This document shows positions 34,605 to 44,129 of a stretch of DNA of 64,000 nucleotides, one piece after another. This DNA comes from Billgrantia zhangzhouensis (GTDB taxonomy: Bacteria > Pseudomonadota > Gammaproteobacteria > Pseudomonadales > Halomonadaceae). The position numbers and the translations under genes are program-made. Each line of letters begins with the position of its first letter. Positions within the stretch are counted from its first letter, which is position 1. Below the pieces are notes generated by a model. It was not told the DNA's origin and ran no database searches. It was given only the letters and a program-made list of their open reading frames with translations. The DNA is taken from contig NZ_JABFTT010000004.1 of the NCBI RefSeq assembly GCF_021404465.1, positions 62,001-126,000 of the forward strand, in the 5' to 3' direction.

Positions 34605-36500
34605 ATGGCCGACCATACGCTGGTTTTCATCGTGTTGGGCCTGACGCTGGCCGCCTTCGTCTGGGGGCGCTTTCGTTACGATCTGGTGGCGCTCTCCGCG
34701 CTGCTGGCTTGCGTGATCCTGGGGCTGGTGCCGGGCCAGGAGGCCTTTTACGGGTTCGGTCATCCGGCGGTGATCACCGTGGCCGCCGTGCTGGTGCTCA
34801 GCCGCGGCTTCGAACGCTCCGGCGTGGTGGATGTCATCGCCGAGCAGGTGCTCAAGGTGGGCGACCGCCTGTTCCTGCAACTGGTGGCGCTCACTGCCAC
34901 GGTGGTTGTGCTGTCCGGTTTCATGAACAACGTCGGTGCCCTGGCGCTGCTCTTGCCGGTGGCCATGCGCCTGGCGCGTGAGCACAATACCTCGCCTTCT
35001 CTATTGCTGATGCCGCTTGCCTTCGGCTCGCTGCTCGGCGGTCTCATGACGCTGATCGGTACTCCGCCCAACATCATCATTGCTAGCTATCGCGGCAGCG
35101 TGACCGGCGAGACCTTCGGCATGTTCTCGTTCTTCCCCGTGGGGGCCAGCGTGGCCCTGGCGGGGCTCGCGTTCATCGTGTTGCTGGGTTGGCGGCTGGT
35201 CCCGCAGCGGGCCAGCAATGCGTCCACCGAGGGCATGTTCGATATCAGTCACTACCTGGTCGAAGTCCGGGTAGATGAGGAGGCCAAGGCGCTCGGTTGG
35301 ACCCTGCGCGAACTCCAGCGTGAACTCGAGGAGACGCTTCCGGTTCTTGCGGTCTTGCGCGGTGAGCAGCGCTATGCCGGGCATGCCTTCCTCGGCGCGC
35401 TAAAAGAGGGGGATGTCCTGCTGGTAGAGGCGGGGCCGGAAGAGATGAAACTGCTCGAGGACAAGGCCGGCCTGCGGGTGGGGATCGATCCGCAGGAGGA
35501 GACTATCGAGGAAGAGCGTGTCGAGGCGGAGGAGGGCGGGCAGATGCAGCGAGACGGTAGCCTGCCGGATGCCGAGAGTGGCCAGGAGGAAAAGAAGGAA
35601 AAGAAGGAAAAGAAGCACGGAGCATCCGACGGCCTGGATACCGAGGGGCTGGAGCTGGTCGAGGCGGTGGTGCGCAACGACTCGGTCATGGTCAACCGTA
35701 CCGTGACGCAACTACGGCTGCACAACCAGTACGGCATGCATCTGGTCGCAGTGGCTCGGGACGGCAGCCGTCTGCGCCAGCGCCTGCGCGATATCCGTTT
35801 TCGGCCCGGCGACGTAGTGTTGCTGCAGGGCGGCGAAAGCAATCTGAGCGATAGTCTGGCAACGCTGGGCTGCTTGCCCCTGGCCAGGCGTAACTTCACC
35901 CTGGGGCAGCCGCGCATGCTGCTGGTATCGATCGGTATCTTTGCACTGGCCATCGTCGCCATGCTGCTGGACATTCTGCCCAATGCCGTCGCGCTTGCCT
36001 TGGCGGCCCTGGTCACGCTGCTGGTCGGCGTATTGCCGCTGCGAGACGGTTATCAGGCCATCGACGGTCCGGTGATCGTGCTGCTGGCGGCGATGATTCC
36101 CGTGGGCACGGCGCTCGAGACCAGCGGTGGTGCGGCGCTCATAGCAGAGAGTCTGTTGGATTTGGGGGGCACCTGGCCCACCGTGTTGATCCTGGTACTG
36201 CTGTTCGTTACCACCATGATGCTCTCTGACGTGATCAACAATGCGGCGGCGGCAGTACTGATGGCGCCGATAGCCGTCAGCCTGGCCAGCGGTTTCGAGG
36301 CTTCCATCGATCCCTTCCTGATGACCGTGGCCATCAGTGCCTCCTGTGCTTTCCTCACGCCTATCGGACACCAATCCAACACCCTGGTCATGGGGCCGGG
36401 AGGGTATCGCTTCGGTGACTACTGGCGCATGGGGTTGCCCTTGGAGCTGATAGTCATGGTGGTGGCGATACCGATGATCCTACTGGTATGGCCCTTGTAG
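34605..36500 (+). CDS. SLC13/DASS-type transporter with TrkA-C domains
   Basis: A 631-residue inner-membrane permease. Hydrophobic helices fill about 1-210 and 430-631. LIGTPPNIIIASYRG and the C-terminal FLTPIGHQSNTLVMGPGGY are the paired substrate and sodium motifs of the divalent-anion/sodium symporters. Between the halves are two RCK_C (TrkA-C) regulatory modules (about 212-300 and 350-425). They are joined by an acidic/lysine linker with the run EEKKEKKEKK near 328-337. The substrate may be sulfate, a dicarboxylate or another anion. AGGGAG precedes the ATG at 34605. Confidence 0.88.
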   Translation: MADHTLVFIVLGLTLAAFVWGRFRYDLVALSALLACVILGLVPGQEAFYGFGHPAVITVAAVLVLSRGFERSGVVDVIAEQVLKVGDRLFLQLVALTATVVVLSGFMNNVGALALLLPVAMRLAREHNTSPSLLLMPLAFGSLLGGLMTLIGTPPNIIIASYRGSVTGETFGMFSFFPVGASVALAGLAFIVLLGWRLVPQRASNASTEGMFDISHYLVEVRVDEEAKALGWTLRELQRELEETLPVLAVLRGEQRYAGHAFLGALKEGDVLLVEAGPEEMKLLEDKAGLRVGIDPQEETIEEERVEAEEGGQMQRDGSLPDAESGQEEKKEKKEKKHGASDGLDTEGLELVEAVVRNDSVMVNRTVTQLRLHNQYGMHLVAVARDGSRLRQRLRDIRFRPGDVVLLQGGESNLSDSLATLGCLPLARRNFTLGQPRMLLVSIGIFALAIVAMLLDILPNAVALALAALVTLLVGVLPLRDGYQAIDGPVIVLLAAMIPVGTALETSGGAALIAESLLDLGGTWPTVLILVLLFVTTMMLSDVINNAAAAVLMAPIAVSLASGFEASIDPFLMTVAISASCAFLTPIGHQSNTLVMGPGGYRFGDYWRMGLPLELIVMVVAIPMILLVWPL

Positions 36501-36511
36501 GAGAGGAAACG

Positions 36512-36530
36512 AAAAACCCCGGCGCTGGGG
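36512..36530 (-). terminator. Terminator of fadE
   Basis: On the minus strand a short stem CCCC-AGCGCC-GGGG is followed by five T residues. It lies 25 bases past the fadE stop and between convergent genes. The stem is only four pairs, so efficiency is uncertain. Confidence 0.55.
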
Positions 36531-36554
36531 CCAGGGTTGGGTAGGGAACTGATC

Positions 36555-38999
36555 TTATGCCGCGTTGTGGCGCAGGATGTTGGCCTTGTCGGTGGCGAAC
36601 TCGTCATACTCGAAGTCGTCCACCGTGAGTAGCTCGAGCACCTCGGCTTCGAAGCGGCGCATGAACTCGGCGTCCTCCTCGCTTACCAGGCCCTTCTCCC
36701 GCGCCGCCTCCAGGCGAGCCTCGGGATGCAGCGCCTGCCGCGGCAGTTCGTCCTTGGCGTAGGCCTTGTTGACCGTGCGGTAGAGCGCTTCGGCGCGGTC
36801 GTAGTCGGCCAGCAGGGCATTGTAGTGGGCCAGCGGATTGTCCTTGGCGCCGTCGTTCTGCTGCCAGGCCGCCGCGAGGAGCTTGGCGCGCAGCGCGGTG
36901 TCGCGCGACACGGACTGAGCGATCTCCCGGGTCAGGTGGTCGGCGGGGCGTTTCCAGCGCCGTCCCAACGGCATCGTCACCGCGCGCAGCACGCCGGCCA
37001 GCGCGCGGTTGGGCAGGTTGTCGAACAGCTCGTCGAAGGCCTGCTCGGCGCGCTGCAGCAGGTGGATGCAGCTGTAGTGGAGCAGGGCGGCCTCGCCTTC
37101 CACCTTGTCACCCTCCTGCCAGTGCTTGAGCACCATCGAGGCGAGATAGAGATTGGAGAGCACGTCGCCCAGGCGTGCCGAGATCATCTCGCGCTGCTTG
37201 AGCGTGGCCCCGAGGCTGGCCATGGCGGCATCGGCACACAGGCTGAAGCCGGCCGAGAGGCGGGCCATGTCGCGGGCGTAGGGCGCGGCGACTTCATCGA
37301 AGGGCACGCTCGGTTTGCCGATGCCGAGCCCCATGGTGAAGGAGCGGGCAGCGTTGCCGAAGACCAGGGCTGCGTGGCCGAAGAAGGCACGGTCGAAGGC
37401 CTTGAGATCGTTGCTGTCCGAGGCGGCCAGCTCCTCGAGCACGAACGGATGGCAGCGGATGGCGCCCTGGCCGAAGATCATCAGGTTGCGGGTCATGATG
37501 TTGGCACCCTCGACCGTGATCGATACCGGGTTGGCGCTGTAGCCGATGCCCAGATAGTTGCGTGGGCCCAGGGTGACCGCCTTGCCGCCGTGGATGTCCA
37601 TGGCATCGGAGAGCCCGAGGCGCTGGAACTCGGTGAGCTGGCTCTTGAGGATCGCCGAGGGGACGGAAGGCTTCTCACCGCGGTCGATGGTGTTGGCGGT
37701 CTGGTAGACTGCCGCCTGGGCGATGTAGCCCAACGAGGCCAGGCGTGCCAGTGGCTCCTGTACGCCCTCCATCTCAGCGACGGGTACGTTGAACTGGCGG
37801 CGAATGCGGGCGAAGCCGCCGGTCCAGCCCAGGGCGTAGCGCATGGTGCCGCTGGCACCGGAGGGCAGGGTGATGCAGCGGCCGATGGAAAGACACTCCA
37901 CCAGCATGCGCCAGCCCTGACCGATCATCTCGGTGCCGCCGATGATGGTGTCCAGCGGGACGAAGACATCCTTGCCCTTGATCGGACCGTTGAGGAACGG
38001 GCTGCCGATGGGGTGGTGGCGGCGGCCGATTTCCATGCCAGCGGTATTGCGCGGCACCAGTGCGAGGGTGATGCCACGATCCTCCTCCTCGCCCAGCAGG
38101 TGGTCGGGGTCGAACAGGCGAAAAGCCAAGCCCACCACGGTAGCGATAGGCGCCAGGGTGATCCAGCGCTTCTCGAAGTTGAGTCGCAGGCCCAACACCT
38201 CTTCACCGTCGATCACTTGCTTGCACATGATGCCTGTATCGGGAAGCGAGGTGGCATCGCTGCCGGCGCGGGGGCCGGTCAGGCCGAAGCAGGGAATCTC
38301 GCGGCCGTCAGCCAAGCGCGGCAGATAGTGATCCTTTTGCGCCTGGGTACCGTACTTGAGCAGCAGTTCGCCCGGGCCGAGGGAGTTGGGCACTCCCACC
38401 GTGACCATCAACGTCTCGCTGATCGAGAGCTTCTGCAGCACCAGCGACTGCGCCTTGGCCGAGAACCCGAGGCCGCCGTACTCCTTGGGGATGATCATGC
38501 CGAAGAAGCCTTCCTTCTTCAGGTATTGCCACAGCTCCTCCGGCAGGTCGGCACGCTCCTTGGCGATCTCCCAGGCGTTGCACATGCCGGCGGCCACCGA
38601 GCACTGGCGCTCGAGAAAGCTGCGCTCCTCCTCGGTCAGGCCGTCGTCGCGGTAGCTCATCAGCTTGTCCCACTGTGGACGACCCGAAAACAGCTCGCCA
38701 TCCCAGGCTACGGTTCCGGCTTCCAGCGCAATACGCTCCGTATCCGAGACCTTGGGCGAGACACGCTTGAACATGGCGAACAGGCGCGGCGTGAGCCACT
38801 GGATACGCAGCGCCGGCAGGCCGGCCACGGCGACCGCTGCCGCGCCGAGCAGCAGCAGTACGCCAAGTACGGGGGAGACCAGCAGACTCACCAGGCCAAG
38901 GCCTCCGAGCATGACCAGGATCGGCATGGCGCCGGCCTCGCGCCGCATTAACACCAGCAGGCCAGCGACAGTGAGGATGAGGAGTATCAGGGTGAGCAT
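36555..38999 (-). CDS. fadE: Acyl-CoA dehydrogenase FadE
   Basis: An 814-residue flavoprotein that performs the first oxidation of fatty acyl-CoA in beta-oxidation. Two N-terminal hydrophobic segments (about 1-60) anchor it to the membrane. The dehydrogenase core follows with GFFGMIIPKEYGGLGFSAKA and CFGLTGPRAGSDATSLPD. A FadE-specific C-terminal extension runs to the end. The ATG at 38999 has AAGGGA nine bases upstream and gives exactly the 814 residues of E. coli FadE; an ATG at 39023 has no such site. No fad regulator is nearby. Confidence 0.93.
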   Translation of the reverse strand: MLTLILLILTVAGLLVLMRREAGAMPILVMLGGLGLVSLLVSPVLGVLLLLGAAAVAVAGLPALRIQWLTPRLFAMFKRVSPKVSDTERIALEAGTVAWDGELFSGRPQWDKLMSYRDDGLTEEERSFLERQCSVAAGMCNAWEIAKERADLPEELWQYLKKEGFFGMIIPKEYGGLGFSAKAQSLVLQKLSISETLMVTVGVPNSLGPGELLLKYGTQAQKDHYLPRLADGREIPCFGLTGPRAGSDATSLPDTGIMCKQVIDGEEVLGLRLNFEKRWITLAPIATVVGLAFRLFDPDHLLGEEEDRGITLALVPRNTAGMEIGRRHHPIGSPFLNGPIKGKDVFVPLDTIIGGTEMIGQGWRMLVECLSIGRCITLPSGASGTMRYALGWTGGFARIRRQFNVPVAEMEGVQEPLARLASLGYIAQAAVYQTANTIDRGEKPSVPSAILKSQLTEFQRLGLSDAMDIHGGKAVTLGPRNYLGIGYSANPVSITVEGANIMTRNLMIFGQGAIRCHPFVLEELAASDSNDLKAFDRAFFGHAALVFGNAARSFTMGLGIGKPSVPFDEVAAPYARDMARLSAGFSLCADAAMASLGATLKQREMISARLGDVLSNLYLASMVLKHWQEGDKVEGEAALLHYSCIHLLQRAEQAFDELFDNLPNRALAGVLRAVTMPLGRRWKRPADHLTREIAQSVSRDTALRAKLLAAAWQQNDGAKDNPLAHYNALLADYDRAEALYRTVNKAYAKDELPRQALHPEARLEAAREKGLVSEEDAEFMRRFEAEVLELLTVDDFEYDEFATDKANILRHNAA

Positions 39000-39105
39000 G
39001 TGTTCGGCGCTCCCTTGGTTCATGTTTAGAACGGTTGTTTGAATGTGTCAGCCTAGCCGATCTCCTCGACGCTGGCCAGCCCTGAGGCGCAGACGAAATG
39101 ACAAC

Positions 39106-39125
39106 GCCCTGCTCGGTGGCAGGGC
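39106..39125 (-). terminator. Hairpin after betA
   Basis: A seven-base stem GCCCTGC/GCAGGGC with a six-base loop, about 50 bases past the betA stop. On the minus strand it is followed by GTTGTCATTTC, a poor T run. Confidence 0.45.
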
Positions 39126-39177
39126 GCTGGGTGGGAGGAAAAGTGATTCGCTCGCGCAGGTAGTTGTACCGTATTTC

Positions 39178-40869
39178 CTAGGTTAGGCGGCGCTGTGGCT
39201 CGCGCCTCGCCGGACTGTCACCGGCCACGTAGTAGGGCGCATCCGAGGGTGGCAACGGCTCGCGGCCACGGATGCGGTCGGCGATCTTCTCGGCCAGCAT
39301 GATGGTCGGTGCGTTGAGGTTGCCGGTAGGGATCACCGGGAACAAGGAGGCATCCACCACACGCAGCCCCTCCAGGCCGTGCACGCGGCCCTGGCCGTCG
39401 ACCACGGCGTCGTCGCCTTCCCCCATACGGCAGCTGCCGCAGGGGTGGTAGGCGGTCTCCGCGTGCTCGCGCACGAAGGTATCCAGTTCCTCGTCGCTCT
39501 GCACGTCCGGCCCTGGCGATATCTCACGGCCGCGATACGGATCCATGGCGGGTTGGGCGATGATCTCACGGGTCAGGCGAATGGCATCGCGGAACTCCTG
39601 CCAATCCTTCTCCTTGGCCATGTAGTTGAACAGGATGCTGGGAGCGGCCTTGGGGTCGCGCGAGGTGAGGCGAATGCGCCCGCGGCTCTCGGAGCGCATC
39701 GAGCCCACGTGGGCCTGGAAGCCGTGCGCCTGTACCGCGCTCTTGCCGTTGTAGCTGATGGCGATGGGCAGGAAGTGATACTGCAGGTTGGGCCAGGGCT
39801 CCTCGTCGTGGGTACGAATGAAGGCGCACGACTCGAACTGGTTGCTGGCGCCGATACCGCTGCCAAGGAACAGCCACTCGGCGCCGATCTTCGGCTGGTT
39901 GAACCACTTGAGTGCAGGATAGAGCGTGATCGGCTGCTTGCATTCGTACTGGATGTACATCTCCAGGTGGTCCTGCAGGTTCTCACCGACACCGGGCAGG
40001 TCGTGAACGACGGGAACGTCGAACTCGCGCAGGTGCTCCGGATTGCCGACCCCCGAGCGCAGCAGGATCTGCGGCGAGGCGATGGCCCCGGCGCACAGCA
40101 GCACCTCACGGCGGGCGCGAACCTGCTGCGTCTGGCCGCGGCGCAGGTAGCGCACGCCTACGGCGCGCTTGCCCTCGAACTCGATCACGTCCGTTGTGGC
40201 GTGGGTCTCGATGGTGAGGTTGTCGCGCCCCTTGGCCTGATCGAGATAACCGCGCGCGGTGGAGGAGCGGCGGCCCTTGGGGGTGACGAAACGGTCCATG
40301 GGGCCGAAGCCTTCCTGCTGGTAACCGTTGACGTCCTCGGTCTCGGGATAGCCTGCCTGCACGCCGGCATCGACGAAGGCGCGGTAGAGTTCGTTGTTGC
40401 CCTCCTTGGGCGTGGTCACGCTGACCGGGCCGTCGCCTCCGTGGTAGGCGTTGGGCCCGATGTCACGGCACTCGGCTTTCCTGAAGTAGGGCAGGCAATC
40501 GACGTAGCGCCAGTCCTCAAGGCCGGCCATGCTGGCCCAGTTGTCGTAGTCAAGCGCGTTGCCGCGGATATAGCACATGCCGTTGATCAGCGAGGAGCCG
40601 CCAAGTCCCTTGCCGCGGCCGCACTCCATGCGGCGGCCGTTCATGTACGGCTCCGGGTCGGTCTCGAAGGCCCAATTGTAGCGCTTGCCTTGCAGTGGAT
40701 AGGCTAAGGCGGCAGGCATCTGGGTGCGAAAATCGAAGCGGTAGTCGGGGCCGCCCGCCTCGAGCAAAAGCACGCTGACGTCCGCGTCCTCGGTGAGGCG
40801 GGTGGCCAGCACGTTGCCGGCGGAACCGGCACCGATAATGACGTAGTCGAATTCACGAATCTGGGACAT
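39178..40869 (-). CDS. betA: Choline dehydrogenase
   Basis: A 563-residue membrane-associated GMC flavoprotein that oxidises choline to betaine aldehyde. The FAD-binding fingerprint is [18 protein letters not shown] at the N-terminus. [15 protein letters not shown] is the GMC signature 1 region, and the catalytic histidine is in [25 protein letters not shown] closes the active site. The start at 40869 (MSQIREFDY) was chosen; the frame extends upstream without a plausible N-terminus. The gene is third in betI-betB-betA and is separated from betB by about 240 bases holding a palindromic repeat. Confidence 0.95.
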   Translation of the reverse strand: MSQIREFDYVIIGAGSAGNVLATRLTEDADVSVLLLEAGGPDYRFDFRTQMPAALAYPLQGKRYNWAFETDPEPYMNGRRMECGRGKGLGGSSLINGMCYIRGNALDYDNWASMAGLEDWRYVDCLPYFRKAECRDIGPNAYHGGDGPVSVTTPKEGNNELYRAFVDAGVQAGYPETEDVNGYQQEGFGPMDRFVTPKGRRSSTARGYLDQAKGRDNLTIETHATTDVIEFEGKRAVGVRYLRRGQTQQVRARREVLLCAGAIASPQILLRSGVGNPEHLREFDVPVVHDLPGVGENLQDHLEMYIQYECKQPITLYPALKWFNQPKIGAEWLFLGSGIGASNQFESCAFIRTHDEEPWPNLQYHFLPIAISYNGKSAVQAHGFQAHVGSMRSESRGRIRLTSRDPKAAPSILFNYMAKEKDWQEFRDAIRLTREIIAQPAMDPYRGREISPGPDVQSDEELDTFVREHAETAYHPCGSCRMGEGDDAVVDGQGRVHGLEGLRVVDASLFPVIPTGNLNAPTIMLAEKIADRIRGREPLPPSDAPYYVAGDSPARREPQRRLT

Positions 40870-40960
40870 AACATCTCTCACTGATAACGCGACGGAAGCG
40901 GGCCCGCTCCTGTGCGCAAGGAGTATCGGCCCAAGGCAGGAGCGGCTGGCGGTAGCGAGG

Positions 40961-41073
40961 GGCGCCGGGGACAAGCCGAAGAGGAGGTCCTACGCCATGG
41001 ATGGCGTAGGTAGCGCCCAGGGATGGGTTCACAGCGCCTCATCGACGGTCCGGCGCCCCGGGGCTTGTCGACG
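40961..41073. repeat. Palindromic intergenic repeat, copy 2
   Basis: It lies between betB and betA and is inverted relative to the copy at 21658. The core CCTACGCCAT/ATGGCGTAGG (40989-40998 with 41001-41010) corresponds to the other copy's stem with changes on both sides that keep pairing. The ends pair as GACAAGCC/GGCTTGTC. The shared block AGCGCCCAGGGATGGGTTCA is the reverse complement of that in copy 1. Confidence 0.8.
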
Positions 41074-41110
41074 GATCAGCCCCGAGCGATCCCCTATGTT
41101 CTCCTGCCTC

Positions 41111-42580
41111 CTAGAACACAGACTCGAAGGGTCCCATCTCCACCTGCACCGACTTGGTCTGGGTGTAGTGGGCCAAGGTCTCGATGCCGTTCTCACGGCC
41201 GACACCGGACTGCTTGTAGCCCCCCACCGGCATCTCCGCCGGCGACTCGCCCCAGGTGTTGATCCAGCAGATGCCGGCTTCCAGGCGATGGATGGTGCGA
41301 TGTGCCCGGGCGAGGCTCTCGGTGAATACCCCAGCGGCAAGGCCGTAATGGGTGTCGTTGGCGCGGCGGATCAGCTCCTCCTCCTCATCGAAGGCGAGGA
41401 TCGACATCACCGGACCGAAGATCTCCTCACGTACGATGCGCATGTCGTCGGTGCAATCGGTGAACACTGTGGCCGGGGCCCAGGCGCCGCGGGCGAAGTC
41501 GCCTTCGGCCAAGGGCTCGCCGCCGATCAGCACGCGGGCACCGTCCTGCTTGCCGTACTCGATGTAGCCAAGCACCTTGGCCTGATGTTCGAAGCTGACC
41601 AGCGGGCCGAAGTTGACGCTGGGGTCGAGCGGGTCGCCAGCACGGATGCGCGCCACGCGCTCCGCGATCTTCTCCTCGAAGGCCTGCTTCACCGAGCGTT
41701 CGACGAAGACCCGTGTGCCATTGGTGCAGATCTGACCGCTGGAATAGAAATTGGCCATCATCGCCGCGTCGGCGGCGCGCTCGAGGTCGGCATCGGCGAA
41801 CACGATCAGCGGCGACTTGCCGCCCAGTTCCATGGTCACGTCCTTGAGCGTCGAGCCGCCGGCTGCTGCCATTACCTTCTTGCCGGTGCCTACCTCGCCG
41901 GTGAACGACACCTTGGCGATGTCTTCATGTTCGGTCAGCATCTGGCCGACGCGGCCGTCGCCATGCACGACGTTGAACACGCCGTCGGGCAGTCCGGCTT
42001 CGGTGAATATCTCGGCCAGTTTCATGGCGGTCAGCGGAGTGACTTCGCTGGGCTTGAACACCACGGCGTTGCCCGCGGCCAGCGCCGGGGCCGCCTTCCA
42101 GCAGGCGATCTGGATCGGATAGTTCCAGGCTCCGATGGCGGCGATCACGCCGAGCGGCTCGCGGCGGGTGTAGACGAACGACGACTCGCGCAGCGGAATC
42201 TGGGCGCCCTCGATGGCTGGAGCCAAGCCAGCGTAGTACTCGAGCACGTCGGCGCCGGTGACGATGTCTACCGCAGCGGTTTCGCTGATCGGCTTGCCGG
42301 TATTGCGCGTTTCGAGCTCGGCGAGTTCGTCATTTCTCTCTCTCAAGAGCGCGACGGCACGGTTGAGGATGCGGGCGCGCTGCATGCCGGTCAGGGCGGC
42401 CCAGCGGTGTTGGCCCCTCCGTGCCGCAGCGATGGCACGATCGATATCAGCCTGGCTGGCCTGCTCGACCTTGGACAGCAGGCTGCCATCGTAAGGGTTG
42501 ATGACGTCGAAAGTTTCGCCGGAGGTCGCCGGCTCCCGACGGCCCGCGATGAAGAGGGGCTCGGTGTTGTACGCTGTCAT
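41111..42580 (-). CDS. betB: Betaine aldehyde dehydrogenase
   Basis: A 489-residue NAD(P)-dependent aldehyde dehydrogenase that completes glycine betaine synthesis. The general base glutamate is in [18 protein letters not shown] and the nucleophile cysteine in [37 protein letters not shown] is the N-terminal family block, and [20 protein letters not shown] the BetB-type C-terminal one. Its ATG overlaps the betI stop (ATGA), so repressor and enzyme are translated together. Confidence 0.95.
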   Translation of the reverse strand: MTAYNTEPLFIAGRREPATSGETFDVINPYDGSLLSKVEQASQADIDRAIAAARRGQHRWAALTGMQRARILNRAVALLRERNDELAELETRNTGKPISETAAVDIVTGADVLEYYAGLAPAIEGAQIPLRESSFVYTRREPLGVIAAIGAWNYPIQIACWKAAPALAAGNAVVFKPSEVTPLTAMKLAEIFTEAGLPDGVFNVVHGDGRVGQMLTEHEDIAKVSFTGEVGTGKKVMAAAGGSTLKDVTMELGGKSPLIVFADADLERAADAAMMANFYSSGQICTNGTRVFVERSVKQAFEEKIAERVARIRAGDPLDPSVNFGPLVSFEHQAKVLGYIEYGKQDGARVLIGGEPLAEGDFARGAWAPATVFTDCTDDMRIVREEIFGPVMSILAFDEEEELIRRANDTHYGLAAGVFTESLARAHRTIHRLEAGICWINTWGESPAEMPVGGYKQSGVGRENGIETLAHYTQTKSVQVEMGPFESVF

Positions 42581-43197
42581 GCTGTCTCCTTTGTGGACGC
42601 AAGGGAGGTGTCGTAACCGGTCAGTAACTGATCGAGATAGGCGTGCGCCAAGCGTCGGGCGCGTTCAGTATCCAGCCCCTCGGGACTCAGGGTGCCACGC
42701 AGCCACAGGCCGTCGATCATGGCGGCAAGGCCGCGAGCGGCATCGCGTGCCGCTGCGTGCGGCATCAGGCGGCGAAACTGGCAGCACAGATTGGAATAGA
42801 GCCGCTGGTCGTTGACATGCTGGAGTCGCTGGAGCCGCGGCTTGTGCATGCTGCTGGCCCAGAAGGCGAGCCAGGTCTTGGCTGCTGGGCTGGAGATCTG
42901 GCTACGGTCGAAGTTGCCATCGATAATGGCGCCTAGATGGTCGCGAGGAGAGCCATCTTTCAACCGGCTGCGCCGGGCCGCTACGGCCTGGCCCAGGTCG
43001 GTGAGGATCTGGCGCATGGTGGCCTCGAGCAGGCCGTCCTTGCCACCGAAGTAGTGACTGATGATGCCCGCCGATACGCCGGCATGCCGGGCGATTCTCA
43101 GTACGGTAGCATCCGCCAGACCGACCTCGTCGATGGCAGCCATGGTGGCTTTGATGAGCTGGCTACGCCTGATCGGCTCCATACCTGTCTTTGGCAC
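42577..43197 (-). CDS. betI: Choline-responsive transcriptional repressor BetI
   Basis: A 206-residue TetR-family repressor of the bet genes, relieved by choline in characterised homologues. The helix-turn-helix is at about 25-50 ([21 protein letters not shown]), followed by GLLEATMR. The start is a GTG at 43197: CAGGAG lies six bases upstream, and the resulting N-terminus [10 protein letters not shown] matches BetI proteins. A palindrome 60 bases upstream is its likely operator, so it would repress its own operon. No betT transporter gene is present in the window. Confidence 0.93.
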   Translation of the reverse strand: MPKTGMEPIRRSQLIKATMAAIDEVGLADATVLRIARHAGVSAGIISHYFGGKDGLLEATMRQILTDLGQAVAARRSRLKDGSPRDHLGAIIDGNFDRSQISSPAAKTWLAFWASSMHKPRLQRLQHVNDQRLYSNLCCQFRRLMPHAAARDAARGLAAMIDGLWLRGTLSPEGLDTERARRLAHAYLDQLLTGYDTSLASTKETA

Positions 43198-43240
43198 CGC
43201 TGACTCCTGTGAATGCAATGACCCCCACGATGGCTCATCA

Positions 43241-43269
43241 GTATGCTAATTTTTTATTGAACGTTCAAT
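43241..43269 (-). promoter_or_regulatory. bet operon promoter and BetI operator
   Basis: A perfect 14-base palindrome ATTGAACGTTCAAT (43256-43269) resembles known BetI sites. On the minus strand its right half supplies -35 TTGAAC (43263-43268). After a 16-base spacer comes -10 CATACT (43241-43246). Repressor bound here would cover the -35. Confidence 0.7.
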
Positions 43270-43294
43270 CAATAAAAGAAGGGCGACTGCCGGC

Positions 43295-43323
43295 TTGCTT
43301 GCATGTCAGGTATCGTGCATAAT
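43295..43323 (+). promoter_or_regulatory. Promoter of tRNA-Met
   Basis: TTGCTT, a 17-base spacer and CATAAT, followed by GC-rich CCTGCCGCG as is usual for stable-RNA promoters under stringent control. Transcription would start about 30 bases before the tRNA. Confidence 0.65.
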
Positions 43324-43358
43324 CCTGCCGCGTTGAAGGGTCCTTGTGCCCTCGAAAA

Positions 43359-43435
43359 GGCTACGTAGCTCAGCTGGTTAGAGCACATCACTCATAATGA
43401 TGGGGTCCCCTGTTCGAATCAGGGCGTAGCCACCA
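43359..43435 (+). tRNA. tRNA-Met (CAT)
   Basis: A full cloverleaf: acceptor GGCTACG/CGTAGCC, D-arm AGCTCAGCTGGTTAGAGC, anticodon loop CTCATAA with CAT at 43393-43395, and T-arm TTCGAAT. The CCA is encoded. The normal Watson-Crick 1-72 pair indicates the elongator. It differs from the second copy at 47671 by two bases, in the D loop and T loop. Confidence 0.95.
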
Positions 43436-43441
43436 GGTTCT

Positions 43442-43487
43442 CCCATGACGCCCGCGCAGCTACCGTTGCGCGGGCGTCATGGGTTTT
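43442..43487 (+). terminator. Terminator after tRNA-Met
   Basis: A perfect 17-base stem (43442-43458 with 43467-43483) with an eight-base loop, followed by TTTT. It isolates the tRNA-Met transcript from the tRNA-Asn genes. Confidence 0.88.
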
Positions 43488-43518
43488 GAGGGCGGTGCCA
43501 GGCTAGTAGAATCCGCCC

Positions 43519-43546
43519 TTGACCTTATGTGAGCGATCCGTATACT
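43519..43546 (+). promoter_or_regulatory. Promoter of the tRNA-Asn cluster
   Basis: TTGACC, a 16-base spacer and TATACT, followed by ACGCACCG. It lies 22 bases before the first tRNA-Asn. Confidence 0.75.
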
Positions 43547-43567
43547 ACGCACCGTGTTCAGGGCCAT

Positions 43568-43643
<76 letters not shown>

Positions 43644-43673
43644 AGAACACACGCTGATCCTGACGCTCGTCAT

Positions 43674-43743
<70 letters not shown>

Positions 43744-43749
<6 letters not shown>

Positions 43750-43804
43750 TCAGCTCAAGCTCGAAAAGAGCCATCAGCTCGGCTTCAAAGAAAGCCATCG
43801 GCTC
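43744..43804 (+). repeat. Three short repeats derived from the tRNA-Asn 3' end
   Basis: GAGCCATCAGCTC occurs at 43744-43756, where it overlaps the encoded CCA, and again at 43768-43780. AGCCATCGGCTC follows at 43793-43804. The period is about 24 bases. They fill the gap between tRNA-Asn copies 2 and 3. Confidence 0.7.
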
Positions 43805-43825
43805 TTTGCAGAAGCATTGCACCAT

Positions 43826-43901
<76 letters not shown>

Positions 43902-44059
43902 GCTTTCGTTTCCCTCCCCATTTTGATTCTTGCCTGGTATCGAGTGCTGTCGTCTCACCCTGCATCACTTGCGTTGAGTATAAGTGAAGCCTTTATCAGA
44001 GGCTCGACTCGGCACAAACGCTAGCGGGTAAGCCGGATACGGGCCCGCATGGGGCGATG

Positions 44060-44100
44060 CGCCAAGGGCGCCCGGTCATCGCAGTCGGGCGCCCTTGGCG
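44060..44100 (-). terminator. Very long hairpin after prc
   Basis: A perfect 15-base stem CGCCAAGGGCGCCCG/CGGGCGCCCTTGGCG with an 11-base loop, 29 bases past the prc stop. There is no T run on either side, so it may end or stabilise the prc transcript. The rest of 43902-44129 shows no gene. Confidence 0.5.
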
Positions 44101-44129
44101 GAAGGGCAGGGGATCGAGGTGCGTCGCGA

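Noticed and set aside
36726..38951. A 741-codon open frame on the plus strand opposite fadE
   Set aside because: It mirrors fadE, a strongly recognised gene. High GC leaves stop codons scarce in the antisense frame, and the translation has no recognisable domain.
40997..42616. A 539-codon frame opposite betB and a 442-codon frame opposite betA (39379-40707)
   Set aside because: Both are shadows of well-conserved dehydrogenase genes and have no ribosome-binding site or family signature.
43200..43218. TTG start of betI at 43218
   Set aside because: The GTG at 43197 has CAGGAG six bases upstream and gives the N-terminus typical of BetI.
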